This document shows, piece after piece, positions 41,227 through 49,354 of a stretch of DNA of 62,402 bases (positions are counted from its first letter, which is position 1; each line of letters opens with the position of its first letter). A model generated the notes under the pieces. That model ran no database searches and was not told the DNA's origin. It worked only from the letters and a program-made list of their open reading frames with translations. Source of the stretch: Clostridia bacterium (lineage in GTDB: Bacteria; Bacillota; Clostridia; Oscillospirales; CAG-272); the NCBI GenBank assembly GCA_017411805.1, contig JAFQPI010000033.1, positions 1 through 62,402 on the forward strand, in the 5' to 3' direction. Position numbers and translations under genes: made by a program.

Positions 41227-42105
41227 ATGAAGAAATACGTAATTGCGGTTGACGGCGGCGGAACAAAGACCGTCGGTACTCTTGCCGATCTCAGCGGCGA
41301 GGTTTTGAACTATAAGGTCTGCGGCGCATCGAATCCGAACGACATAGGTGAGGAAGCCGCATGTAAGATGATATCCTCCCTCGTGCGTAAGCTTGCGGAT
41401 GAGGCGGATGGTTGGATCGCTGCGGTCTACGCTGGCATCTCGGGCGCGGTTGGTCACGAGAAAGCACTTAAGCGCGCGATCCATAAGGCTTGCCCCGACA
41501 CGACCGTCAGAGTGGAGAGCGACGTTTACAATCTCTTTGGACTCCTTCCGGGAGACCCGAACCGCGATGCCGCCGCTATAATTTGCGGTACGGGAAGCGT
41601 TTGCTTCGTACGTAAGGAGGGAGAGCTCCACCGTATCGGCGGATGGGGATATCTCCTTGATTCTAACGGCGGCGCATATTCGGTCGGAAGGGATGGACTT
41701 GAAGCCGCTCTGCGCCACGTTGACGGCAGAGGAAAAAAGACCTGTCTATACGAGCTTGCCGAGGCGTATCTCGGGGACAAGCCCGAGGTCTCGATCGGTA
41801 AGATATACAGCGGCGGAAAGCCTTTTATCGCGGGATTTGCCCCCGAGGTCTTCCGTGCAGCCGCGGAGAAAGACGAGGTTGCGATCTATATCACGTCAAA
41901 GGCTGTCGGCGCGGTCAGAGAATACGTAAACATTGCCGCAAAGCTTATCGGCAAGAATTTTGATTGCATAATCGGCGGAGGAATGATGCATGATCCGCTT
42001 ATGAAGATGATGCTCCGCGAAATATCGGGTGTGAATCTGATCTATTCCGAGCGCGAACAGGTTTTCGGCGCGCTCAATCAGGCGCTCGGAATGATTGAGA
42101 GATAA
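41227..42105 (+). CDS. BadF/BadG-family ATPase, N-acetylglucosamine-kinase-like
   Basis: A 292-residue protein of the ASKHA (hexokinase/acetate kinase) fold. The phosphate-1 loop is VDGGGTKT (residues 8-15), CGTGS lies near residue 121 as the phosphate-2 loop, and GGWGYLLDSNGGAYSVGRDG is typical of the BadF/BadG/BcrA/BcrD ATPase family with N-acetylglucosamine kinases. It probably phosphorylates an amino sugar recovered from the cell wall or environment. The ATG follows the transglutaminase gene with GGGGAGG overlapping that gene's end, and the sugar transferase starts 2 bp after it. Confidence 0.8.
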   Translation: MKKYVIAVDGGGTKTVGTLADLSGEVLNYKVCGASNPNDIGEEAACKMISSLVRKLADEADGWIAAVYAGISGAVGHEKALKRAIHKACPDTTVRVESDVYNLFGLLPGDPNRDAAAIICGTGSVCFVRKEGELHRIGGWGYLLDSNGGAYSVGRDGLEAALRHVDGRGKKTCLYELAEAYLGDKPEVSIGKIYSGGKPFIAGFAPEVFRAAAEKDEVAIYITSKAVGAVREYVNIAAKLIGKNFDCIIGGGMMHDPLMKMMLREISGVNLIYSEREQVFGALNQALGMIER

Positions 42106-42107
42106 AA

Positions 42108-42719
42108 ATGAATTATCAAGGAAAGAGGAGAATATACGTCTGCTTCGTCAAGCGTGCGCTTGACGTGCTTTTGGCGTGCATTCTCCTTTTTCTGCTTTTG
42201 CCAATTTTTTTATTCACCGCTCCGGCAGTTCGTATCAGACTTGGATCACCCGTGTTTTTCAAGCAGGAGCGAGGAGGGCTCGGAGGTAAGTCCTTTGTAA
42301 TCTTTAAGTTCCGTACCATGACGGATGACAAGGATAAAAACGGTGAATTGTTGCCCGATGACAAACGTCTTACCCGATTCGGAAGATTTTTGCGCCGCAC
42401 GAGTATCGACGAGCTTCCGCAGCTTTGGAACATTCTTCGCGGAGAGATGTCCTTCGTCGGTCCCCGCCCTCAGCTTTCGGAATTTTTGCCCCATTATACC
42501 GAGGAAGAAAAACTGCGCCACTCTGTCCGTCCCGGGCTTACCGGTCTCGCTCAGGTCAGCGGACGTAACGCGCTTCGGTGGAAAAAACGCTTTGAGCTTG
42601 ATTTGTTTTATGTTGAAAAGGTATCCTTTGGGCTCGATCTTAAGATCCTTTTCTTAACCTTCGGGGCTCTTTTTGTGCGAAATAACGATTCGGATATCGA
42701 AAGCTTTTATGATAGATAA
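42108..42719 (+). CDS. sugar-phosphate transferase for undecaprenyl phosphate (PglC/WcaJ type)
   Basis: A 203-residue monotopic phosphoglycosyl transferase. A hydrophobic N-terminal hairpin helix (VKRALDVLLACILLFLLLPIFLF) is followed by KFRTM, RFLRRTSIDELPQLWNIL and FVGPRPQ, all hallmark motifs of the small bacterial sugar transferases; the catalytic Asp-Glu pair is in IDELPQ. It loads a sugar-1-phosphate onto undecaprenyl phosphate at the inner membrane, the first step of glycan or glycoprotein building. No other glycan genes lie beside it, so the pathway is not shown here. Confidence 0.9.
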   Translation: MNYQGKRRIYVCFVKRALDVLLACILLFLLLPIFLFTAPAVRIRLGSPVFFKQERGGLGGKSFVIFKFRTMTDDKDKNGELLPDDKRLTRFGRFLRRTSIDELPQLWNILRGEMSFVGPRPQLSEFLPHYTEEEKLRHSVRPGLTGLAQVSGRNALRWKKRFELDLFYVEKVSFGLDLKILFLTFGALFVRNNDSDIESFYDR

Positions 42720-42760
42720 AAACACCGCAAATGTGTTTGATTGCGGTGTTTTTGCTTTTT
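42716..42760 (+). terminator. terminator of the sugar-transferase operon
   Basis: AACACCGCAA (42721-42730) pairs with TTGCGGTGTT (42741-42750), followed by TTTGCTTTTT, directly after the stop codon. Confidence 0.9.
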
Positions 42761-42810
42761 ATCCCAAAAAAGTATTGATTTATCCCAAAATCCGCACAAT
42801 AATAAAATAT

Positions 42811-42820
42811 ATGCTATAAT
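42811..42820 (+). promoter_or_regulatory. extended -10 promoter before the second ECF sigma gene
   Basis: TGC-TATAAT (-10 box 42815-42820) lies 110 bp upstream of the sigma gene. The -35 region is not consensus, so the TG extension would have to carry it. AAAGGAGGAG at 42914-42923 is the ribosome binding site of the gene. Confidence 0.5.
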
Positions 42821-42929
42821 AAAAGTGTGCTCGGGGTTTGTAAATAAAATGTAAACAACGCATCCGATGTGAAAAAATACGATATTTAATTCGTTATAAG
42901 AGTGACCGAAAGTAAAGGAGGAGAATTTA

Positions 42930-43433
42930 ATGAAAAAGCTTGATTTCTCCGCAGTTTTCAAGGAATATTACCCACTTGTCCGTGCTTATTGTTTGAGTAG
43001 ATTTGGAATTGACGGATATGACGCGGACGACTACGTATCGCAAGCATTTTCGGATCTTTGGCTTAAATGGGAGGATTTTTCAAGTGCTTCTCCGCCTGCG
43101 GTATATTCATGGCTTTGCAAACGGGCGCGATCAATATTCATTGATGAGTACCGCAGAAAAAAACGCGCTCCCGATGAAGTTGAATACAACGAGGAATTGC
43201 ACGGAATCGCCGAAATCGACGGCGTTTTGGAGGATGAGGCCTATCAAGCTTACATAGCCGAGATACGTTCTAAGCTCGGCGAGCGCGAAAATGAGATATT
43301 TACTGCCATGGTCGAGCAGTCGCTCGGCATTGATAAAACAGCGGAAATACTTGGCATGAACCGCGCGGGAACACTGACGGCATGGTACCGATTGCGGACG
43401 AAGCTTGGCGAGATACTGAAAAATATTTTTTGA
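42930..43433 (+). CDS. ECF-type RNA polymerase sigma factor
   Basis: A 167-residue sigma factor. Region 2 spans about 8-75 (FKEYYPLVRAYC, DADDYVSQAFSDLWLKW, SWLCKRARSIFIDEYRRKKR) and region 4 about 110-165 (LGERENEIFTAMVEQSLGIDKTAEILGMNRAGTLTAWYRLRTKL). It is unrelated in detail to the sigma factor at 37609. A very strong AAAGGAGGAG lies before the ATG. The GLUG-repeat membrane protein starts 89 bp downstream and is its likely regulator, so the pair should form a surface-sensing switch. Confidence 0.9.
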   Translation: MKKLDFSAVFKEYYPLVRAYCLSRFGIDGYDADDYVSQAFSDLWLKWEDFSSASPPAVYSWLCKRARSIFIDEYRRKKRAPDEVEYNEELHGIAEIDGVLEDEAYQAYIAEIRSKLGERENEIFTAMVEQSLGIDKTAEILGMNRAGTLTAWYRLRTKLGEILKNIF

Positions 43434-43522
43434 AAAATGAAAATATTTCACCGATTATTCGTTTATATGGCGAAGGCGAAAAGCCGGCCGGCAATCACAC
43501 AACGCCTTTGAAAGGAGCAAAA

Positions 43523-45265
43523 ATGAAAAACTTAAAAGATAAAAGTGAAAAACTTCTGCTCGGTAAGATCATTGAAGCCGAAGTCGATACGGGCAACCCC
43601 GATATGAAGCTCGTTCGCAAATGTGTTGAAAAGATCGAAGCTACCGCAGGCAAGCTCACAGAGTCCGATATCGAAGCAAAACTTGCAAAGATCACGGGCG
43701 CAAAGAAAAATGAACACGCCACCGCAAGATTCAAGAAGCGCAAGCTTCTCGTGTCGCTCATAGCAGCTTCACTCGCGGTCATCATGGTATCCGCTGTTGC
43801 CGCATCCCCGACTCTCTGGGGCTGGCTCAGCTTCCCCTTTACACGTGATTCGGGCAGACTTACCGAGGTGCCTGAGGGATACGTCGGCATTTATACCGCC
43901 GAGGACCTCGATCTCATCCGTAATGATCCGGACGGAAACTTCATCCTCATGGCTGATATCGACCTCGGGGGCAAGGAGCATACCCCCATCGGCGACCACC
44001 TCAATCCCTTTGACGGAAAGTTCAACGGCAACGGCCACGTGATCTCGAACTTCACTATCACCGCCTCGGGCGCGGCGATTCGGGAGACGGTTGCTTGGGA
44101 GGAGATGGAGGCGAGATATCAAAGAAATATTGAAAAGCTCAAATCGGGAAAATACCTTATCGACGCCTTCAGTCTTCCCGCTTATTCCATCTTTGGACTT
44201 GACGGAAGATTTGATGACCGCTTTGGTAAGGTGAGCGATGAATACGATATGCAATATATCTCGACCGTCGGCTTCTTTGGCAATGCCTCGAACGCGACGC
44301 TGAGCGGACTCGGAATTGAAAATGCAACCGTTACCGTTACAGATGCCGACTACGCGGCGGTGGGGGTTATTGCGGGCAGGGTCGGATACATCAGCTCCTG
44401 CTACGTCAAGAATTCGACTGTTACCGTAGGCGCAAATACAAAGGACGTTGAAGCCTACGCGAACGGTAAGGAAATGGATATGTACGAGTATATGACCGGA
44501 AGCGACACCGCAAGTGTCGGCAGCGGATTTGACCGTCCTTACAGCGTTTCTGCGGGTCTGCTCGTCGGCGAAGTTTTTGCGATTGACAGTTGTTATACCG
44601 ACGGTGTACTTAACGCTTCCGGCACGGGAAGTGATAATATCGATTATTCCACTCTCTCTGCGGGTCTCATCGCGGGTTACGGCGGATCGGCTGTAAGCTC
44701 ATACTCCGTCGGCAGCGTCAATATCGAGGGCAACGCTTTCAGAAGCATGGGTATATTCGGCAAGAAATGCCTTACACCGTCATTTATGCCCAATCATATT
44801 TTTGAATCCCTGGTTAACGACTGTATGAGCGGCGGACACTATTACTTCGGTGATCCCGACAGAAATAGCGAAGAGAAGAGACCATGCTTCGAAAAGGTAT
44901 TGTTCTGTCATTACTACGTTAGCGGTTCCGATATCGAGGTGCTGATGGCTGATGGCGTGGCGAATATTGACGATATTGAAATGATATATTTTGTTGACGG
45001 TGACGGAACCAGAACGATGGATTCCTACGCTAAAACGTCAGGTAGCTTCACTCACGGCGAATGGCTGAAGCTTATGTATATCGTTGAGAAGCTTGGCGAT
45101 TTTGATGCTATCGAGCAGCTTTACCGTGATGCCGGAATGCGTATCGGCACCATCTGCTGCTACACTCCTTCGGGCAAGGAAAATGTGAAATACTACGAGG
45201 GCTTTGATTTTGCCGAAGTCTGGACGATGAAAGACGGAATGCCCGTGCTTAAGATTTTCGGATAA
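43523..45265 (+). CDS. one-TM surface protein with GLUG-like repeats, putative anti-sigma partner
   Basis: A 580-residue protein. Residues 1 to about 80 are a charged helical cytoplasmic region (KLLLGKIIEAEVDTG..., ESDIEAKLAKITGAKK), one membrane helix follows at about 76-98, and a large outer part comes after it. The outer part begins with IYTAEDLDLIRNDPDGNFILMADIDL, typical of GLUG-containing adhesin-like proteins, and has repeats such as AGLLVGEVFAIDSCYTDG and AGLIAGYGGSAVSSYSVG. The start at 43523 has AAAGGAG upstream; an upstream frame overlapping the sigma gene is not credible. The layout fits a transmembrane regulator that holds the ECF sigma factor until an outside signal arrives (inference). 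Confidence 0.7.
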   Translation: MKNLKDKSEKLLLGKIIEAEVDTGNPDMKLVRKCVEKIEATAGKLTESDIEAKLAKITGAKKNEHATARFKKRKLLVSLIAASLAVIMVSAVAASPTLWGWLSFPFTRDSGRLTEVPEGYVGIYTAEDLDLIRNDPDGNFILMADIDLGGKEHTPIGDHLNPFDGKFNGNGHVISNFTITASGAAIRETVAWEEMEARYQRNIEKLKSGKYLIDAFSLPAYSIFGLDGRFDDRFGKVSDEYDMQYISTVGFFGNASNATLSGLGIENATVTVTDADYAAVGVIAGRVGYISSCYVKNSTVTVGANTKDVEAYANGKEMDMYEYMTGSDTASVGSGFDRPYSVSAGLLVGEVFAIDSCYTDGVLNASGTGSDNIDYSTLSAGLIAGYGGSAVSSYSVGSVNIEGNAFRSMGIFGKKCLTPSFMPNHIFESLVNDCMSGGHYYFGDPDRNSEEKRPCFEKVLFCHYYVSGSDIEVLMADGVANIDDIEMIYFVDGDGTRTMDSYAKTSGSFTHGEWLKLMYIVEKLGDFDAIEQLYRDAGMRIGTICCYTPSGKENVKYYEGFDFAEVWTMKDGMPVLKIFG

Positions 45266-45273
45266 TATGAATT

Positions 45274-45310
45274 TTCCCGAGCGGCGAATGACGCTCGGGA
45301 ACTTTTTTTA
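45274..45310 (+). terminator. terminator of the ECF/GLUG operon
   Basis: TTCCCGAGCG (45274-45283) pairs with CGCTCGGGAA (45292-45301), followed by CTTTTTTTA. Confidence 0.9.
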
Positions 45311-45319
45311 CCAAACCCC

Positions 45320-45348
45320 TTGACAACTATGATATAAAGTGATATAAT
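45320..45348 (+). promoter_or_regulatory. consensus promoter of the lysine-transporter operon
   Basis: TTGACA (45320-45325) and TATAAT (45343-45348) with a 17-bp spacer. The transcript starts at about 45355, just before the riboswitch. Confidence 0.9.
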
Positions 45349-45375
45349 GTTTCAGAATTGAATAGTCGAATCAAA

Positions 45376-45545
45376 GAATTGTTAGAGGTGCGGCTGTAAA
45401 GAGTAGGCGTCGTGTGATACCGGGATCGTGTATCGGCGTTCGAAAGGTGCGGCTGCCGAAACGGATCTTCTGCCGGAGAGGGTTCGTTGGGGGATGCGAG
45501 AATATCGTATCAACTGTCACAGTGATTTATTGTGGAGTGCTACAT
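45376..45545 (+). ncRNA. lysine riboswitch (L box)
   Basis: The leader has the conserved lysine-aptamer blocks in order and spacing: TTAGAGGTGCGG at 45382-45393, AAGAGTA at 45399-45405, GAAAGGTGCGGCTGCCGAA at 45442-45460, and a closing TGTCACAGTG...TGTGGAG region around 45515-45537. It lies between a consensus promoter and a terminator hairpin ahead of an amino-acid ABC transporter, the usual place. Lysine binding should favour the terminator and shut down uptake. This identifies lysine as the likely substrate of the operon. Confidence 0.88.
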
Positions 45546-45580
45546 GTTCGATTGTATTTATCCGTATGGATATATATGGC

Positions 45581-45606
45581 GGTCGGAGCACTTGCTTCGG
45601 CCTTTT
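45581..45606 (+). terminator. riboswitch expression-platform terminator
   Basis: GGTCGGAGC (45581-45589) pairs with GCTTCGGCC (45594-45602), with two wobble pairs, followed by TTTTC. It lies 42 bp before the first gene of the operon. Confidence 0.75.
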
Positions 45607-45647
45607 CAATTTGAAAAAATTACTTCATTAATAAGGAGAAAAAGAAA

Positions 45648-46520
45648 ATGAAGAAACTCACAGCCATCATCCTCTCGCTCGTGCTTCTTTGCACGGCACT
45701 CACCGCTTGCTCTTCCAGAGAGAAGACAGACATCAGCACAGCTAAGAATATTTCCGAGCTCAAGGGCGCGATCATCGCGGCTCAGACCGGAACCTTCCAT
45801 CTCGACGCTCTCGCTCAGATCGAAGGCATCACAGTTCAGGAATACCCCGATTTTATCGGTCTTCTCACAGCTCTTAAGTCGGGCGCTATCGACGGCTACG
45901 TTGCAGAGGAGCCCACAGCGATCTCCAATTGCACTCCCGACAGCGGACTCGCATACCTCCCCTTCGTAAACAATGACACAGGCTTTACCGCTACCGACGC
46001 TCAGACCGGTATCGCAGTTGCGTTCAAGACCGGCTCCGAAATGGTTGCAAAGGTGAATCCCATTATCGCAGGTATCTCCGCAGAGACCCGCACCAATCTT
46101 ATGAAGCAGATGTGTACTCTCGCTGACGATAAGACTGCCGATATCGGAACTCTTGCTCTCTCGTCTTCCAAGACCGATACGTCCGCAGGCACTCTCAAGA
46201 TCGCTATGGAGTGTGCTTATGAGCCTTTCAACTGGACTCAGACCAACGATGCCAACGGCGCGGTTCCGATCAGCAACGTAGAAGGCATGTACGCAAACGG
46301 CTATGATGTTCAGATTGCAAAGTATATCGCGGCTGAGCTCGGAATGGCACTCGAGATCCATTCCCTTGAATGGGACGCTCTTATTCCCGCAGTTCAGGCA
46401 GGCACCGTTGACGGCATCATCGCAGGTATGAGCCCCACAGCAGAGAGAGAAGAAGAGGTTGACTTTACAGAGTGCTACTATAACTCCAACCTCGTAATCA
46501 TCTATAAGATCCAGAAGTAA
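45648..46520 (+). CDS. amino-acid (lysine) ABC transporter binding lipoprotein, circularly permuted
   Basis: A 290-residue lipoprotein with lipobox LTAC (Cys21). Residues about 32-165 match what is normally the second half of a family 3 binding protein (NISELKGAIIAAQTGT..., GLLTALKSGAIDGYVAEEPTA). Residues 181-288 match what is normally the first half (GTLKIAMECAYEPFNW, GYDVQIAKYIAAELGM, LIPAVQAGTVDGIIAGMSPTAERE, VDFTECYYNS). The order is therefore swapped, a circular permutation joined by a Ser/Thr linker (171-180). The fold could still close, since the two ends lie near each other in this family. It delivers lysine to the membrane pair encoded next; the riboswitch supports the substrate. 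Confidence 0.85.
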   Translation: MKKLTAIILSLVLLCTALTACSSREKTDISTAKNISELKGAIIAAQTGTFHLDALAQIEGITVQEYPDFIGLLTALKSGAIDGYVAEEPTAISNCTPDSGLAYLPFVNNDTGFTATDAQTGIAVAFKTGSEMVAKVNPIIAGISAETRTNLMKQMCTLADDKTADIGTLALSSSKTDTSAGTLKIAMECAYEPFNWTQTNDANGAVPISNVEGMYANGYDVQIAKYIAAELGMALEIHSLEWDALIPAVQAGTVDGIIAGMSPTAEREEEVDFTECYYNSNLVIIYKIQK

Positions 46521-47287
46521 TGACTTTCTTTATTCAGATTTGGGAGATCTTAAAGGAGTTTTATCCCTTCCTTCTCAAAGGTATTGGAATGACTCTTCTG
46601 ATCTCCCTGATCGGTACTGTTGCCGGTCTCGTTATCGGTCTGCTGACCGGTATTATCAGAACCACACCCTTTTCCAAAAATAAGCTCCTTCGCGTTATTC
46701 ATAAGATAGTAAACGGCATAATCGCGGTCTACATAGAGATCTTCCGCGGTACTCCCATGATGGTACAGGCAATGGTCATTTTCTGGGGCTATGCGTTTAT
46801 GAACGACGGACAGACTCTTCCGCTTATCCCCGCGGGTATATTTATCGTTTCGATAAATACCGGTGCTTATATGGCGGAGATCGTTCGCGGCGGTATTATT
46901 TCTATCGACAAGGGTCAGTTCGAGGGCGCGTATTCTGTCGGAATGACTCATTGGCAGGCAATGCTTTACGTCGTTGTTCCTCAGGTAATGCGCAACATCC
47001 TTCCCTCTGTCAGCAACGAGTTCGTTATCAATATCAAGGATACCTCGGTGCTTAACGTAATCGGCGTCGCCGAGCTCTATTTCATGGCGGGTAAGATCAT
47101 ATACATCAATCTTGAAATATTCCAGACCTACACTATCGTCTGTGTACTCTATTTCATCATGACCTTCTCGGTAACGAGAATCCTCCGCCTTTTCGAAAAG
47201 AAGCTGAACGGCAGGGAGAATTACACCATCTGCGGCTCGCAGTCGGATCCGGCGGCTGAGATCCACATAAAGGAGGAAGCAAAATGA
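46520..47287 (+). CDS. amino-acid ABC transporter permease (HisM/GlnP type)
   Basis: A 255-residue membrane protein with about five helices and the permease EAA loop near the middle ([32 protein letters not shown]), as in His/Glu/Gln-type importers. It shares one base with the stop codon of the binding-protein gene (TAATG). It forms a homodimer or pairs with itself, as only one permease gene is present. It ends with a longer charged tail (about 20 residues) that overlaps the ATPase start by four bases. Confidence 0.93.
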   Translation: MTFFIQIWEILKEFYPFLLKGIGMTLLISLIGTVAGLVIGLLTGIIRTTPFSKNKLLRVIHKIVNGIIAVYIEIFRGTPMMVQAMVIFWGYAFMNDGQTLPLIPAGIFIVSINTGAYMAEIVRGGIISIDKGQFEGAYSVGMTHWQAMLYVVVPQVMRNILPSVSNEFVINIKDTSVLNVIGVAELYFMAGKIIYINLEIFQTYTIVCVLYFIMTFSVTRILRLFEKKLNGRENYTICGSQSDPAAEIHIKEEAK

Positions 47288-48012
47288 AAGAGATAGTTCT
47301 TGAACATCTTGAAAAAAGCTTCGGCGACCATAAGGTCCTCCTTGATGTAAACCTTACAGTCGACAAAGGGGAGGTCATCAGCGTTATCGGATCTTCGGGA
47401 TCGGGTAAGAGCACTATGCTCCGTTGCATCAACCTTCTCGAGGAGCCGAGCGGAGGTGTTATCCGATATAAGGACGAGGATATCCGCAAGCTCAATCTTT
47501 CAAAATACCGCGCCGAGGTTGGAATGGTATTCCAGCAGTTCAATCTTTTTGACAATATGACAGCACTTGAGAATTGCGTAAAGCCGCAGATCAAGGTACT
47601 TGGCAGAAAGAGAGACGAGGCAGAGAAGATAGCAAGAGAGTTTATCGAAAAGGTCGGAATGACCGCATTCGTAAACGCTCGTCCGAGACAGCTTTCGGGC
47701 GGACAGAAGCAGAGAATAGCGATCGCCCGCGCACTTTCGATGAACCCGGAGGTCATCCTCTTTGACGAGCCTACCTCTGCACTCGACCCCGAAATGGTCG
47801 GCGAGGTACTCGATGTAATCAAGAGCCTTGCAAAATCCGGACTTACCATGATCGTCGTAACTCACGAGATGGCGTTCGCGCGCGAGGTCTCTGACAGAGT
47901 CATCTTCATGGACGGCGGCGTCGTCCTCGAGGAAGGCACTCCGGAAAAGCTCTTCGGAAATCCGAAGATGCCGAGAACACGCGAGTTCTTGTCGAGATTT
48001 CTTAATGGATAA
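47284..48012 (+). CDS. amino-acid ABC transporter ATPase (GlnQ type)
   Basis: A 242-residue ATPase of the polar amino-acid importer family. Walker [10 protein letters not shown] at about 38-46, Q-loop [12 protein letters not shown], signature LSGGQKQR, Walker [20 protein letters not shown] and H-loop THEM are all intact. Its ATG overlaps the permease stop codon (ATGA). It completes the riboswitch-controlled three-gene lysine importer, followed by a strong terminator. Confidence 0.95.
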   Translation: MKEIVLEHLEKSFGDHKVLLDVNLTVDKGEVISVIGSSGSGKSTMLRCINLLEEPSGGVIRYKDEDIRKLNLSKYRAEVGMVFQQFNLFDNMTALENCVKPQIKVLGRKRDEAEKIAREFIEKVGMTAFVNARPRQLSGGQKQRIAIARALSMNPEVILFDEPTSALDPEMVGEVLDVIKSLAKSGLTMIVVTHEMAFAREVSDRVIFMDGGVVLEEGTPEKLFGNPKMPRTREFLSRFLNG

Positions 48013-48013
48013 A

Positions 48014-48049
48014 ACAAAAAAGCTCATCCGTGGGGATGAGCTTTTTTGT
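48014..48049. terminator. bidirectional terminator between convergent genes
   Basis: A perfect 16-bp stem (48014-48029 with 48034-48049) over a GTGG loop has A and T runs at its ends, so it works for the transporter operon on the + strand and the repressor gene on the minus strand. Confidence 0.95.
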
Positions 48050-48057
48050 ATCATTAA

Positions 48058-48873
48058 TTATCTCTTTCTCAATCTTCCCAAAACCTTACCGATGCAGGAT
48101 ACGTTCTCAAAATCTTTGAGCATTATCCTACCGTATTCGGGATTGAGAGAGATGAGACAATCTCCGCCATAGACCTTGAAGTAGCCCGCGCCGTCAAGTA
48201 CGAAGATTCCCGATTCGCCGACCTCGACTCCTTCGGAATTCTGAACGAGAAGAACGTCTCCGTCGTGGTATTTCGGCTCCATGCTGTTTCCGCTGATGCG
48301 GAGAGCAAAGTCCGCGCCTGCAGTCGCTTCGCTGACCGTGATGCTGACGCTTTCAGCTGCGTCGCCGTCAAGATACTCGCCGATGCCCGCGGAGACGGGA
48401 AGATCGTAGAGAGGGATAGAACGCTTGGTGACTCTGCCCGCGCCGCTGTCCTTGTATCTGTTTGCAATGGGCGCGGTGATGACGGGAGTTGTCTCTCGTG
48501 AGAAGACGGGAGCGGTAATAACTGCGGGATGCTCCTCGCTTGAAACACGCTCGCGCTCCTTGCCTGCTACGAGCATCAGAAGCTCCTTACCGTGTGTGTC
48601 GAGACGGCGGTATTCCTCGATCAGCCTGATCTCGTTACCGTCGAGAGTGAAGTTGTTCGTGTTCTCGGGAATGCCGCTGACAACGTAATCAAGCGAGCAG
48701 CCGAGCGCATCGCATATTGCGATCATGTTCGAAAGCTTGACAGAATCCGAAAGACCCGCCAGTAGCTTCGAGAGCGTTCCGAGCGGAATTCCCGAAAGAC
48801 GCGCAAGCTCTTCGTTAGTGATCTTCTTCTCATTCTTGATCTGCTTTATTCTTTCAATGTATTCAAAACCCAT
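48058..48873 (-). CDS. XRE-type repressor with S24 (LexA-like) autocleavage domain
   Basis: A 271-residue protein. Residues about 6-65 form a helix-turn-helix (NEELARLSGIPLGTLSKLLAG). The C-terminal S24 peptidase domain has Ser197 (GNSMEP) and Lys233 (YFKVYGG) as the catalytic pair, and Ala162-Gly163 in PVSAGIGEYL as the expected self-cleavage site. Such proteins cleave themselves when RecA filaments form, which releases repressed promoters. Its own promoter holds a TTCCG-type motif that also occurs in the divergent promoter of the next gene, so both may be under its control. It could be a host SOS-like regulator or a prophage-derived repressor; no phage genes lie nearby. Confidence 0.85.
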   Translation of the reverse strand: MGFEYIERIKQIKNEKKITNEELARLSGIPLGTLSKLLAGLSDSVKLSNMIAICDALGCSLDYVVSGIPENTNNFTLDGNEIRLIEEYRRLDTHGKELLMLVAGKERERVSSEEHPAVITAPVFSRETTPVITAPIANRYKDSGAGRVTKRSIPLYDLPVSAGIGEYLDGDAAESVSITVSEATAGADFALRISGNSMEPKYHDGDVLLVQNSEGVEVGESGIFVLDGAGYFKVYGGDCLISLNPEYGRIMLKDFENVSCIGKVLGRLRKR

Positions 48874-48904
48874 TTTGAAACCCCTTGATTCCTTTGATGG
48901 AATT

Positions 48905-48933
48905 ATTATACCACAAAAATTCCGATTTGTAAA
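48905..48933 (-). promoter_or_regulatory. promoter of the S24 repressor gene
   Basis: On the minus strand TTTACA (48933-48928) and TATAAT (48910-48905), 17-bp spacer; a CGGAA motif (TTCCG at 48920-48924 on the + strand) lies in the spacer. Confidence 0.75.
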
Positions 48934-48972
48934 TAGAAAAATAAAAAATTTTCCGAAAATGATAAAAATATC

Positions 48973-49001
48973 TTGACAAACGCAATCGAATGTGGTATAA
49001 T
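48973..49001 (+). promoter_or_regulatory. promoter of the small membrane-protein gene
   Basis: TTGACA (48973-48978) and TATAAT (48996-49001), 17-bp spacer, TG extension. It is divergent from the repressor promoter. Confidence 0.85.
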
Positions 49002-49008
49002 AATGTCA

Positions 49009-49028
49009 GAACAGTTCCGAAAGCGGAA
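49009..49028. promoter_or_regulatory. candidate S24-repressor operator
   Basis: Just downstream of the -10 box lie GAAC-A-GTTC (49009-49017) and the overlapping palindrome TTCCG-AAAG-CGGAA (49015-49028). Further TTCCG copies are at 48920-48924 and 48951-48955. Bound repressor here would block both divergent promoters. Confidence 0.5.
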
Positions 49029-49051
49029 TTACTTATAATAAGAGGTGCAAA

Positions 49052-49354
49052 ATGAATAAGTGTATTGATAGAAATTACAATTGCAAAATCGGCAGAAATT
49101 CTTCCGTATATAATGAAGTCTTCGGCGAGAAGCTGATCTCCTTTTTCTGCCTTATCATAGCTTTCTTTGAGGACAGAACAGTTGATACCGTGTGTCGCGT
49201 TATCTCCGGCGCCGCGATCGTGGTTGGTATCTTCTTCTACGTTTCTGCGGTAATGGCGGGAACTCTCGGCGTTCTTTCCATAGTCATTTACGGATTGATG
49301 ATAATCACGGCTTCAGCGTTTGTTTTCAGAACAGGCGCACTCAGATGCTCTTAA
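49052..49354 (+). CDS. small membrane protein under a LexA-like divergent regulator
   Basis: A 100-residue protein. The N-terminal 30 residues are polar with two Cys, one or two hydrophobic stretches follow between about 30 and 95 (VISGAAIVVGIFFYVSAVMA, LGVLSIVIYGLMIITASAFVF), and a short tail ends RCS. No family is recognised. GAGGTG lies before the ATG. The divergent layout with an S24 repressor and the shared operator motif recall lexA-yneA of Bacillus, where a small membrane protein halts division during DNA damage; sequence similarity to YneA is not seen. Its 3' end overlaps that of the convergent transporter gene by 14 bp. Confidence 0.6.
   Translation: MNKCIDRNYNCKIGRNSSVYNEVFGEKLISFFCLIIAFFEDRTVDTVCRVISGAAIVVGIFFYVSAVMAGTLGVLSIVIYGLMIITASAFVFRTGALRCS

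Noticed and set aside
42840-42925. TGTAAAC...ACGATA as an ECF-type promoter for the second sigma gene
   Set aside because: The spacing of about 23 bp is too long for ECF promoters; the TGC-TATAAT upstream is the better candidate.
45414-45631. Two short open frames in the leader of the lysine transporter
   Set aside because: They lie in the riboswitch and terminator, lack ribosome binding sites and have no protein features.
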